From Pyropia haitanensis (lineage: Eukaryota > Rhodophyta > Bangiophyceae > Bangiales > Bangiaceae): a stretch of DNA of 64,000 nt. Below, piece by piece: positions 34,255 through 44,172 of this stretch (its first letter is position 1; each line of letters begins with the position of its first letter). The stretch spans positions 1,124,875 through 1,188,874 of the forward strand of contig SDUX01000005.1 in assembly GCA_008729055.1 (NCBI GenBank), in the 5' to 3' direction. The notes beneath the pieces are model-generated. The model ran no database searches and was not told the DNA's origin. It saw nothing but the letters and a program-made list of their open reading frames with translations. The position numbers were made by a program, and so were the translations under genes.

Positions 34255-34744
34255 TGGAAAAAATGAAAGCGGTTCTTTTCTTGTTTTCACCTGCCGCGGG
34301 CCCCATACAGCCACCACTTACTTCCCACAGACCCTCCCCTGCACCCCCCTGCAGCTCCTTCCCCCGACGCAGCGGCCCTCCCACAACCCACTCTTGCCCC
34401 ATACTTCAAAAATCTTCCCCACCTTGCTCAGCCTGCCGTGATCCCCTCTCCAGCAAACCCCCCCCCCTTCATGCCATTCCCCCCCGCCAAGAGCGAGCCC
34501 CCCCCCGCCCCCCCTCCCCACGCACTCACCCACTCCCCCGACCCCACCGACTAAGCGCCGCCCCCCCCCCCAGCCACGCCCCCCCCCCCTCTCCCCCAGC
34601 TCCCCACCCCGGCGGCTCCTCGCGCTCCTCTGCTGCACGTGCAACCGCGCCCTTAATCCCCCTGACGTCAAGCGCCTCTTTTCCCGCCCCTGAATTTGCC
34701 CCCCCTGCTGACCCCCCCCCCCCCGACGCCCCCCCCCCCCGCCA
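34255..34744. other. C-rich low-complexity spacer between convergent genes
   Basis: Long pyrimidine and C runs, especially 34440-34740, separate the 3' ends of the transposase and the SANT-type gene. Nothing else is visible. Confidence 0.6.
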
Positions 34745-36441
34745 AGGGCGCAGATGCGATCCAGGAGGTCGTCGGATAGGTTACAAAGGTGAAGGCGCTC
34801 GAGGATATCCAGCGCCTCGAGCTTGGCTGCGCTCCGAGCCTGCTCCAGCTCAGTCGCGACGCGCTGCTCGTCAACCGGCATACTCCGCAGGGCTACGGCG
34901 CTCTCGCGGTCCTCCCGCCGCTCGTTAAGCTTAAACTGCCGCTCAGCCTGGCGCTCTGCTACCTCTGCCTGCAAGCGCGCGGACTGCAGGGCGAAGCTAG
35001 CCTCGTTCTGCTTGGCCGCGTTCGACGCCTCCACCGCGCCTCGCATGAACTCGACCACATCGTTTTCCCCAAGCGCAGCCAACGCCTCCTTGTCAGTGGC
35101 CGACTGCCTGCGGGTGCGTCCACTGGCCCCCCCCGGCTTGGAAGATGCAAAGGAGCGTGGGCATAGGAGCGCCCTTGGGGTGCTCGCCCATCCCGACGGC
35201 ACCCGTGGTTGCAGGCGCCGGGGCAACCAGTCGGCGTGGTGGCAAAACGGCAGGTAGCACGCCCCGGTCAGCGGCAGGGCGTGCGGTTGGAGATGGAGGT
35301 GGGTGCCGGGGGCTACGTTGCGATAGCCCCTCCTCAGAACAAGTTGACCGGCTCAACTTGGATCCACTTGAATCGACACGTACGCCGCCGTCACTGTCAG
35401 CAGATGCAGACCGTCGAGCGCTAGGCGACGACGGGGCGGGAAGGCCCGGGGGTGACCGGCTCGGGGTGCGCGGTGTACCCGACCGTGATGAAAAGCCCTG
35501 GTGCCGTGAAGCTCGCGCGTGCGGTGCGGCACGGAGCAGCCGGGCGCCATGCAGCGGAGGGTTGGCACGTGGCCCTGGAGTTCCATGTGGTAATCGTGCA
35601 CGCGGGGGCGGAGGAGTGGCCGCACGCGGGAGGGGTGCGGCGTCAGGCCGACGACGTGGCGTAGCGGTGGACCCCACAGTGAGGGCCTCCGACCGCATTG
35701 GTTTGCCGGTGCGCCCCATGACACCGTTCACCATGCGCAGAAGGGACTGCATCTGGTCCCACGACTTCCGCCACGACGACGCCTGCACCTCGCCCAGGTT
35801 CTCGCGCCTCACTTGGAGCTCCGCTGCGCCCATCCTTGTCGGCTTGTGTGCGCGCTTGTCCACGTGCGCCTAGATGGACTCCAACAAGCGTATCGAAGCG
35901 AGAGGCTTGATGGGACACCACTCCCTCGTCAGACGCGAGCTCGCGCTGATCCATGTGGCAGCCTTGCCCAAGACGAGTTGAAGGACGGCGCCAGGCTTCA
36001 CATTCTTGATCTCTACGAAGTCGACCCATAACGCCATAACAGTGAGCCGCGCCTCCGCCCTGAAGACGCCACCAGGGTGCTTTGGGCTCTTGGGGCGGCT
36101 ACCTCACCGGGGTTACTTCCCTGGCCACCCCGCGCCCGAATACCCCGCGCCGGACCACCCCGCGCCCGACCATCCTGCCGTTTCTCGCCTGTGCGGGAAG
36201 AGGTGTCCCTGCGACGGCGGCGTTGACCAGCTGCTCTGCGTTGAGGAGGCTCAGCAGGTCGGGTGAACTCCCCTACCGCCAGAGGTGTGGGTGTAGGCGC
36301 GGGGCTGGGGCTGCTGGCAACGGATGGACGGGCCTCAGGGTCGTCCGCCCAATAAACTGTGGCTCCTCCGGAGGGCCGGCCACCATCGTCAGCGGCTGAC
36401 GGTGCGGACGCAATATCCTGACCTGTGCTGATGTTAGGCAT
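34745..36441 (-). pseudogene. SANT/Myb-like Harbinger accessory protein with C-terminal coiled coil, interrupted
   Basis: Minus-strand pieces in order. The first is an N-terminal disordered stretch from ATG 36441 (MPNISTGQDIASAPSAADDG). Next is a segment reading ALWVDFVEIKNVKPGAV, then TAG at 35870-35872, then SWDQMQSLLRMVNGVMGRTG, which resembles helix 3 of SANT/trihelix proteins (W-D-x-M ... TGKP). A Pro/Ser-rich linker follows, then in another frame a long coiled coil (SARLQAEVAERQAERQFKLN) ending LCNLSDDLLDRICAL near 34750. This architecture and its convergent placement match the DNA-binding partner encoded by two-gene Harbinger elements. A frame change near 36030 and another near 35115 (G-run) may be introns or damage, so I call it interrupted rather than giving an exact CDS. 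Confidence 0.55.
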
Positions 36442-37994
36442 AGCTTTTTCAAGCGCAGGCACAGGCACAAGACGATACGAAAGAAAAAAACATGAGCAGA
36501 AGAAACTAGGCAAACGGGAGGAGCACCGGTGGGACAGAGCAAGTTAGACTACTGGCAAAGAATCGGTACCACAAGGACAAAAGCACGGCTTGAACCCGTG
36601 CCCACACTCTGAACGCGTGGAAGCCGCAGGTTCAGAGGAAAGGAGTGAATGTACTTGTAGCATCCGGCGACCCCCCGATCCGGTGAACAGTCTCTGCCCA
36701 ATCGCGTTACGTTTTTCAGAGGAGGGAGAGTCGCTGCGTGGCCCGTGGAACTGTCAACGGCTCGAGGGGCTACATAAACCACTTCTGACCGATCGCACCA
36801 ATTACAGTTCGCCCCGGTGGACGCACCACTTGAAACAGAATGACTCGTAAATGAAGGACCATCCAGATGCTTCTGTGGGCTCCCACCGCTGCCACGTCGC
36901 CCCGCGGAACCGCGTGGCTGGCCTGTTTGTGGACAGGCAGTGCCGACCCACGCGAGCACTGTCGTGACAGTGAATTTGTGAATCAGCTTATTGCCACTGC
37001 CGCCGCCGCCGCTGCCACTAACGCTGCCACTACCGCTGCCGCTGGTCCCGTCCGCCTTGGCCGTCATATCGCCACCGTCGCCGCCACCGCCGCCGCCGCC
37101 GCCGCACCGACTCGGGCACGCACAGAGGCGGCCGCCGCCCCCGCTGCCGGCCGCGTGCTCCGGGCACCCAACCGCGCGCACAAAGACCACGCGGCGCGGC
37201 GCGGCGCGCCCACGCGGCGCCGCTGCCCGGGACGGCCGCGGCGGGGGGGGAGCCGGCCGCGCAGGCCCACGCGGGGCGGGGCGATACGGCGCCGCGACGA
37301 CCCGTCGGCGCAACCCCCCCCCCCGAGGCCGTCGGACGCCCATTGCTGGGACGGTGCGCGTCGGGGCGGTCAGGGGAGAACCGGCGGCGAGCTTCCGCGC
37401 AGCAGCCGGGGTCAGGCACACCCTGAAGCCCCCCCCTTTGCCCCCCCGCCGGCACGCTCATGGCCACCCTCAACCAACCACGCCTTCCCGACCATGGCAA
37501 GAGGCGGGCGTGCCACCCGAGACCCGTGCCGCCCGCCCCCCCGTCTGCACGCGCCCCGCCCCCTGTCAATGTGGCGGCTGTGCAGGCCGACATGGACCCC
37601 GCTCATGTGCAGACAGCAAGCGACGCTCAGGCACTAAGGAAACCCACTAAGCCCCGGAGGGAACGAGGTGCCAAAGCCAGGTACAAAGGGAAGGGGCGGG
37701 TGCGGCAGCCGGTGGTCAGAGGCAGCAGGCTGATGAAGTGCGCCGCTCCCAACCGCCGCGTACTGGACCCCGTAGTGCGCCACCAAGCCAGGGGCATGCT
37801 GCCACACCGGGGACCACTGCGATGGCACCAACTTCTGCTGCTGCATCCTTCCAGCTGCCGAGTGTGCCACCATTGGCGAGGGACCCGGACCGCGGGGGAG
37901 CACCTCCGGTGGGGTTGAGCCGAGGGGGGGGGGGTCGATCGCCAGGGGAACCGGCAGAGCTCGCGGCGAGGATGACGCGCCCTGTTGCCTGTCC
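36442..37994. other. Intergenic region, GC-rich with no firm gene
   Basis: A minus-strand frame at 37634-37903 gives a Pro/Gln/His-rich, natural-looking peptide (VPSQWSPVWQHAPGLVAHYG). It could be an extra exon of the 38-39 kb gene, but I cannot join it. Between 36.95 and 37.4 kb the text is GCC/GCT low complexity. The phrase CTTGTAGCATCC plus GCGACCCCCC near 36655 recurs near 42890, a small dispersed repeat. Confidence 0.4.
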
Positions 37995-39392
37995 TCAGAA
38001 GCGACTGTTGACGACGGTGAAAGGGGAGGCTGGCCGCTTCAACATGGTCGGCCTGCAGCGGCCGATGACCCCGCGGTCAGTCACAGCACTCTCGATGGCC
38101 GACACGGGTGGCTTGCAGACCGGATATATGTAGTTGTGGACGCCACATAAGAGGTGGATGACACGGATGCTCGACTTGTCCGTCACCACCGCGGGGTAGA
38201 GCAGCCGACCACGTATGGGGCAGGAGCCCGAGCCGGCTCGCACAAGCACTGGCTCGTCGCCACCGTGTCTGGTGCACACGGTTCCTTTATGATTCTTGGG
38301 CGCGATGAATGCGCACGGCTCCGACGGCGCCTGCTCGTCAGAAGGTGCCTCCTCGTCGCAATGAGTCTCCAGCAAGTCGGCGTCGACCCCATCTTTCATC
38401 TTGCATGCAAAGTGCCCACCTGCGTACGAAGGGAGGTCCTCTGGCCGCCAACCCAAGCACCCAATAAACGGCCGCCGGCCGTCCTGGGGGCGTACGACGC
38501 GCCATGACCCGGTACAGGGCTCGCCGCCCTTGCCGATGAAGCTACTGACGGACATTTTTTTCTGGAGGAGTTTGTACGCCGCCTGTGAGAAGCTACCAAA
38601 AAAGGAGAAAAAGGAAGAGGATGCGCGGGGTCAGAAAAATGTGAAGGAGAAATTGAGTAGAACATCAAAATAAAGAGAAGAACAAAACTTATTCTCGCTG
38701 GAACGGAAGATGCAACGTACCAACGTCCGCACTTTCATCAGGTGCTCGAGCGAGCTTTCGGCAACGACGCCTCGCATCGCGGACACCCATTCGGGGCGGT
38801 CGAAGTCCACCTCGGTGTGACTCAATCCAGACAGTCTGGCGTCTATCCGACTGCAAACTAGTGGGGCAAGACACCCGCGGACACTGCCGAAGTGGAGGAT
38901 GTTGCGTCCGCCGATGGCGACAGCCACCGGGTTGATGTTGGACTTAGGCTTGTCCCAGGTCGTCTGGCTGACCTTCCCAAACGTCTTCACGGCGTTCTCC
39001 GAAAGGTACAGCACGTGTGCTACGCCGCGGGGAGCTGTCTCAAAGTACGCCACCGACGATCCCCCCGAATGGAAGCAAACTTTCTCGACAGTAGTCTGTT
39101 TTGACTCCTGAGAAAAAAACCAGCCCATGCAAAACAATCGTGGAAAAATCCGTCAAAGTGCGAACGAACCACCAGTTCGTATCCTACATCGCAGATGGAG
39201 AAGAGGGAAGCACTCCAAGCAGGAAACAGAGCTGGGTCCGGGCAAAATTTCTGCACTTACTCTGTATAACCCAGTGTCCGTCATCGTAAGAAACTCAGTC
39301 ACCTCGCCGTCGGCCTCACTTTTGGTCCGAGCATCCGGCACGCCATCGGGCGCCCCTGGCGCCGGCGCGCCGCTGTCGTTGGGAGATGACAT
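37995..39392 (-). CDS. Unknown three-exon gene, 368 aa
   Basis: Exons 39392-39261, 39107-38721 and 38582-37995 (132, 387 and 588 nt) join with every intron in phase 0. Introns are 153 and 138 nt with GTAAGT and GTACGT donors; acceptors are TTTTTTTCTCAG (intron 1) and CTTCTCACAG (intron 2). The protein starts MSSPNDSGAP, has a disordered Ala/Pro/Asp N-terminus, a central globular part (EKVCFHSGGSSVAYFE, GGRNILHFGSVRGCLAPLV, EVDFDRPEWVSAMRGVV) and a Cys/His-containing C-terminal part (RPFIGCLGWRPEDLPSYAGG, SEPCAFIAPKNHKGTVCTRH, SCPIRGRLLYPAVVTDKSSI). No transmembrane helix or signal peptide is evident. It contains no in-frame TAG and stops at TGA. I do not recognise the family. It may be a host gene or an accessory gene of a DNA transposon. 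Confidence 0.75.
38583..38720 (-). other. Intron 2 of the unknown gene (138 nt)
   Basis: GTACGTTGC donor and CTTCTCACAG acceptor on the minus strand. Splicing joins ..KVRTL to AAYKLLQKK in phase 0. Confidence 0.7.
39108..39260 (-). other. Intron 1 of the unknown gene (153 nt)
   Basis: GTAAGTGCAG donor and T7CTCAG acceptor on the minus strand, both near consensus. Splicing joins ..TDTGLYR to ESKQTTVEK in phase 0. Confidence 0.8.
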
Positions 39393-40154
39393 AGCTGCCC
39401 CACGCCGGTAGATACAAAAGACGACGACGGTGAGGCGGCACCGACTGCCACGGATACCCAGAAACCCAAGTAAGGGTGAAGGAGTGCGACGGGGAGCGTG
39501 GGGAGCAGCGCCAGGGTGGGGGGGGGGCCAGAAGGAGAGCGGCGGGGAGAACTGGCAGAATGGACGGCGGCGGGGAGAACTGGCAGAATGGACAGCGGCG
39601 TCGGCCAAATCGCAGGGCGGTGCGTCCGTGGCGGTCGGCAACGATCGACCTGATTGACACCCAGGCGCAGGACCGCGCGATTATCGAGCGGTCCGGCGCG
39701 GTTTTGGCGCGCTCCCGCTCGTCTGCGCAGGCGCTTAGGAGTTCCACAAATGCAAACGAGAGGATCCCTGCGTTGTACTTCTGGAAGTCGGATTTATTGG
39801 TGCTCGGCCCGCCCGATTCTTGATTCGTGGACCCAACCCCACCCTCGCCGCGGATACACCTGACGGTCGCCCGACCCGAGCCGTCGGCGTCTATTGGCTG
39901 CGCTTTTGCCCCCTCTCGTCCAATCCGGTGCCACTCATCTCAACCCCACCCTGACGAACCCAACCCCACTCTACTTCACGATCCCGCCGTCCCCACCGTG
40001 CAATTACGGATTCAGGATCCGCCTGGTTAATCAGAGTGTGATTGGTCGGATGAGTCAACTACGCACTTGCAACAAATCTAGCGTGCCAATAAAACTGCCT
40101 CCTTTCTAGTGCGAAACGACTCACCCCGACTGCGGAGGCACAACGCGTGAAAGT
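39393..40154. other. Intergenic DNA upstream of the unknown gene
   Basis: A 27-bp word containing GGGGAGAACTGGCAGAATGG is duplicated at about 39545-39600. From 39.8 to 40.1 kb the composition is less GC-rich and an AATAAA word occurs at 40088. This span should hold the promoter of the minus-strand gene. No further gene is seen. Confidence 0.4.
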
Positions 40155-41501
40155 GTCTATTCCACTGACCGCCTCATTTGAGGCGATTCGCCTCATTTGA
40201 GGCGGTTTTTGGGTGCCCTTTTTCAAGGTCTTCCGCTCGTCAGACGAGGATTCTGACTCTAGAAACGGACTCAGCGCAGTCTGTTTGTCCTTGGGGGAAG
40301 CGGGGTGCGTCCAACGACGATGGGCGGCCATCGGGTGGCGTCTTCTCTTCCGCGCCACGGAACGGTTCCCTTATGCAACAGCCGCGCTCCAGAGCGCCCA
40401 GAGAGCAAAGTGCCCGACCCGTAGAGGCTCGGCTGATGGCGCGCGCGCTCTTCTCTTTGTTTGGTCTGCCGCGCCGCGACCCGAGCCGCACGCAGGTCCC
40501 AGCAGCGGCCGCGCATGCGCGCTCGTTCCATCCCTGGTTCCCGTCGTCCACCTCTGCACTGTCGCGCACCGGCCGACCACGCACCCAACTCTGCACCATC
40601 TCTCTTTCATCTTGTGCCTGCTCCCGCTTGACCCCCCCACCCCCCCCCCTGTTTAGTAAAATCTTTTTGCACCATGGACGAGCGGCCGACCGCTGGCTGG
40701 TCGAACACGTCGGCCCCCAAGGCCGGCTCTTCCATTCGCTTTGCGATTGCTCCTCCGGTTCCCCCCGCCCCCGCTGCCACTCTAGCGCTCTCTCCAACCC
40801 CCTACCGCCCCCCCGTGGCTGACTCTGCCGGTCCCTCTGCGCTTGCCCGGCCGGTTAACTCATCCCTCAGTGCCACCCTTGCCCCCTCTGCAACCCCCCC
40901 CTGCCGTCGCCGACGTTCTCTGGGGCCTGGCAAGGACCCTCCCCTGGATGTGGGCGCGGAAGTGCGCACCAAGGCTGCAGTGGTGGCTACGGCCGCTGCC
41001 ACGGCCGTACAGACGGCAGCAGCGGCCTGCAAAAGTAAATGAGGACCAGTCCCGGAAATATCCCCCAGGGACGGGAGACGGGGTGAGTGTTTAGGGACGG
41101 GAGGGGAAGGAGATGGAGCCCGTGGGCGGATGCTAGAGTGTGGCTGGTGGGACAACGGCGCGCAGCGGCGCGCCCGCGCCATCACAGTCTGCTCACGGCC
41201 GCGGGGGCCGGCCGGCACCGTCGTTGCCACCACCTCCGCGGCCGCCCCCGCCGCCGCCGCCGCGGCCCGCCCTCGCCGCACAAAGGGAAGGGGACGGGGT
41301 GGGGAGTGTGCAGAATGGGAGAGAAGCGGGAGGAGGTGGCCAGGGGGGGCCGCAGGTGGAGCGGAAGCTGTCCGGAGAGGGTACCGACAGCCTCTTCTTT
41401 GTCAAACATGTCAAAATCGGCGATTTCCGGTGATCCGGGGGGAGCCTCATTTGAGGCTCGAGGCCGCCTCATTTGAGGCTCAAGTGCAGTAGAATAGACA
41501 C
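40155..41501. mobile_element. 1.35-kb element with terminal inverted repeats and paired palindromes
   Basis: GTGTCTATTCCACTG at 40155-40169 is matched inversely by CAGTAGAATAGACAC at 41487-41501. Just inside each end lie two copies of the 14-base palindrome GCCTCATTTGAGGC: 40173-40186 and 40192-40205 on the left, 41444-41457 and 41466-41479 on the right. The symmetrical layout looks like a small DNA transposon with subterminal binding sites. There is no transposase inside, so it would be non-autonomous. No target-site duplication was recognised. Confidence 0.65.
40674..41042 (+). CDS. Small Ala/Pro-rich ORF inside the inverted-repeat element
   Basis: 122 codons from ATG in a strong Kozak-like context (CACCATGG). 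The sequence begins MDERPTAGWSNTSAPKAGSS and is dominated by Ala, Pro and Thr, with a short basic patch (PCRRRRSLGPGK) and a final AAACKSK before TGA. A GTAAAT at 41035 could be a splice donor, making this only a first exon. It has no recognised domain. It is the only coding candidate in the element, but composition bias makes it uncertain. Confidence 0.35.
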   Translation: MDERPTAGWSNTSAPKAGSSIRFAIAPPVPPAPAATLALSPTPYRPPVADSAGPSALARPVNSSLSATLAPSATPPCRRRRSLGPGKDPPLDVGAEVRTKAAVVATAAATAVQTAAAACKSK

Positions 41502-43123
41502 AAGCGCGCTCACGCGGAATATCTACTGTCGCCCAGAAAAGCAAGGCTCGATCGTCCTCAAGGGATTGCGAACCCTCCCAGATGCATGGTTCTCACTCCC
41601 CTGGCAGCTAACGAGCCTGATCCCAGGGGAGTGCTAATGCAGCCACGACACATTGACGACAAGATGTATGATGACAGCACTTACTGACAGCACACATCCA
41701 TAGTTTCATCCGGACTTGACGTTCGTGCGCGGCTGAGCCGGATCATCCTTGGTCTCTACGACGACTGTACCCCCCCCGCCCCTCCCCCTTGGGCCGCCGC
41801 CGCGCTCCCCCCCCGCTGACCAGGGCCCCGCCAACGCCCCCACCTGCTGCGCGCCGCCCGCCACTACCCCGTCGCCCCAACTGCGGGGTCCCCCACCCCC
41901 ACCGGGGGGGCCCTGCCGCCCCCCGCCCGCCGCCGCGGGTAGCGCACGGGCCGGAACGGACTTGCGCAGCGCGGGCCGGGGCGCGTGGGGGGGTCATGGC
42001 ACAGGCGGCTCGACACGAGCCCATCATGTCGGTGCTCGTGGGTGAAGTGGGGGGCCAGCGGAGGGGAGGAGTCGGCTGTGGTGCTGCGCCTGCGCCACCT
42101 CGTGCTTGCCCCGCTCCTTGGCAACATGGCACCCACCCGATGCTGCCCCTTTTTCGCCGAGCCAGTGACGGGGGTTCCCGCTCCGGGGCGAACAGCACGC
42201 CCGCCTCCCCCGGGGGAACCAGCGGTGTCGGGGCGCCCCCCCCCCCCGTCGCCATCGCCACCCCCGGAGGATTCGTTGCTGGCGCCACCAGAACGGCGGT
42301 GGCGAGCGCCGCGCTGGCTGGGGCGCCCCCCAGGGCAATGGCCACCTTCCGCTCGGGGGTGCCCATTGACCCATGCGGCGCGTCCAGTGTCGTGACGCTT
42401 GCGGCGGTGGCGGCAACGTCGATGGCGCTGTCCACCATGGCCGCCACCTCTACCGCGCTGGCGGACGCAAATGTGGCGGCCACGACGGCGGCGTCGACGG
42501 CTTTGGCGGTGGCGTCAGCGGTGGGGGATGCGGCCGCTGTCGAGGGCGGGGGTGGAGGCGGCAGTGGCGGCAACGGAAGCGGCGGCGGCGCGGGCGGGGG
42601 TACATTTCCAGCCTCAGCGGTGTCGGCGGGCTTTTCGCCGCTGTTGCCGGTGGCCGCCGGCAGGTAGGTGACGGCCGTCGCTGCCGCCACGGGTGGTAGT
42701 GTCGCGCCCGCCGCGGCGGCGGAGGCTGCGGGGAGTGGTCGCCCCCCCACCAGTGGGGTTGGGGCGGGGGCGCCAGCGGCGCGCTTCCCCCGGGGAGGAC
42801 GCCTCCCTTGCCGACGGCGGGGGCACGGGGGGCAACCCCCCATCGCTTGTGGCGTGTGGGGTGCTCTTGTCGCGGCGGCGGCGGCGGCCTTGTAGCATCC
42901 AGCGACCCCCCCCCGGACGGTCCCGGCTGCCCAGAGGCGGACGGGCGCAGGACACACCCGTACGGGAGGGTGGCGGGCGCGGGCTGCCGGTCGCAGGACG
43001 AAACGGGTCCGAGGCGGAGGGCCGGATCCGGTCTCGCGCCCGTCCCGTGATCGAATCATGAGGGAGTGCTTCTTTGTATTTGTGAGGGATATCTTGGAGG
43101 ATAATTATTACAAATAGCTGTAG
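41502..43123. other. GC-rich low-complexity intergenic DNA
   Basis: From 41.8 to 43.06 kb both strands are open at once (438 codons minus, 292 plus), rich in poly-Ala and poly-Pro, with G and C runs. I see no conserved motif and do not call a gene. GC content falls sharply at 43.06 kb. Confidence 0.5.
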
Positions 43124-43182
43124 GGGAGATATTGGGGCAGACCGACGAGGTTAGACTCGGTCTCTCCCCCCCAATATCTCCC
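43124..43182. repeat. Long imperfect hairpin
   Basis: Arm GGGAGATATTGGGG then CAGACCGA is mirrored by TCGGTCTCTC then CCCCCAATATCTCCC around an 11-base loop. The pairing is nearly complete over about 22 bases. It could be a transposon end, a terminator-like structure or an origin of small RNA. Confidence 0.65.
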
Positions 43183-44172
43183 GAGGGGTTCGATAGGGGA
43201 GCTACCGGGCCAAAGGCCTGTCCGCCCTCCTCTTGCTTTTCGATGGGACAGCAGGGCGCCCGTGGCCCGCGTTTCCGGAAAAAAGAACTGCGCGTTTGCG
43301 ACCCTCTTCCCCGTGTGCACTACCGTGCATATTTGGCGACCCTGCCGCCAGGCGCGTGAGGCAACAGCTAACGCCTAGCTCGTGGTTCCCTCTTTCCATG
43401 TACCTCCCCCTTTCCCCGGAGGGTATGTCTGGCTCCGGTTGAGATCGAGTTTATACCACAGGACTGGCGGCGACGCCGGTTGGGGTGCCACCGCGCTGAG
43501 GTGGCACTCCTGCCGTTTGCGTGTATGGCGTCGGCGGTGGGGGCGAGGGCCGTCACGGCTATGACGACGGCGCCGTTGTATGTTGACAAGATGCAAATGC
43601 AGCTGGACGTCGTGTGTGTCCGTGAACTCTTGGGTGGGGCGGGGAAGGGGGGGGAGGAGCGGTGAGGTGTGGGCGTGTGGTGGGGGATGGCATGGCCTGC
43701 GGGAAGCCCACCACATACTACCCTGGGTGGGGGTGGCGGGCTTGGTGTCCGAGCTCGTACGTCGGCCTGGCGCGATGGGTTGGTGCTGTGCAGATGTGGG
43801 AGGCGCTGCAGAGGTGGCATCTCTGACGGCGGGTGATTTCTGCCTCTGCACCGGTGCGGTGGGGTGGAGGGGCGGCGTCTGGCGCGTGCCGCACCAGGGT
43901 TGGCGGATCGCATCGATTATGTCTTGCGTCTTACTAAGGTCCCCTCCTCCCGCTCTGTCCGGCCGCCCTCACCGTTTCGTGTTGTGTGTTCTATGTCGCC
44001 TGCGCATTTTACTCGTTTCTCCTGGTCCGCCGCTCCGGTTGTCGGTTTTTACGTCGTTTTTTATGTGCCGGTGCTGTTCCTCCGACTCTGACCCTCCCCC
44101 AGGTGTACCGCCACCAGTCCCCGCCCCCACCCCCAAGCCCACCCCACAGAAAGCGTGGCCGTGACATTCCGG
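43183..44172. other. Intergenic, no gene seen
   Basis: Mixed composition with a pyrimidine-rich stretch around 44090-44150. ORFs on both strands lack domain features. It lies downstream of the minus-strand gene that ends at 44173. Confidence 0.4.

Noticed and set aside
36565..36655. tRNA-like stems with GCACGGGTTCAAGCCGTGC (minus strand)
   Set aside because: The T-arm pairing requires a non-canonical loop and no A box or acceptor stem can be formed.
41743..43039. Shared phrase with 36.65 kb (CTTGTAGCATCC..GCGACCCCCC) considered as a conserved gene end
   Set aside because: Similarity is limited to about 25 bases and the surrounding frames do not agree, so it is better seen as a small dispersed repeat.
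41743..43059. 438-codon minus-strand ORF rich in Pro/Ala
   Set aside because: Both strands open, homopolymeric residue runs and no motif; composition explains it.
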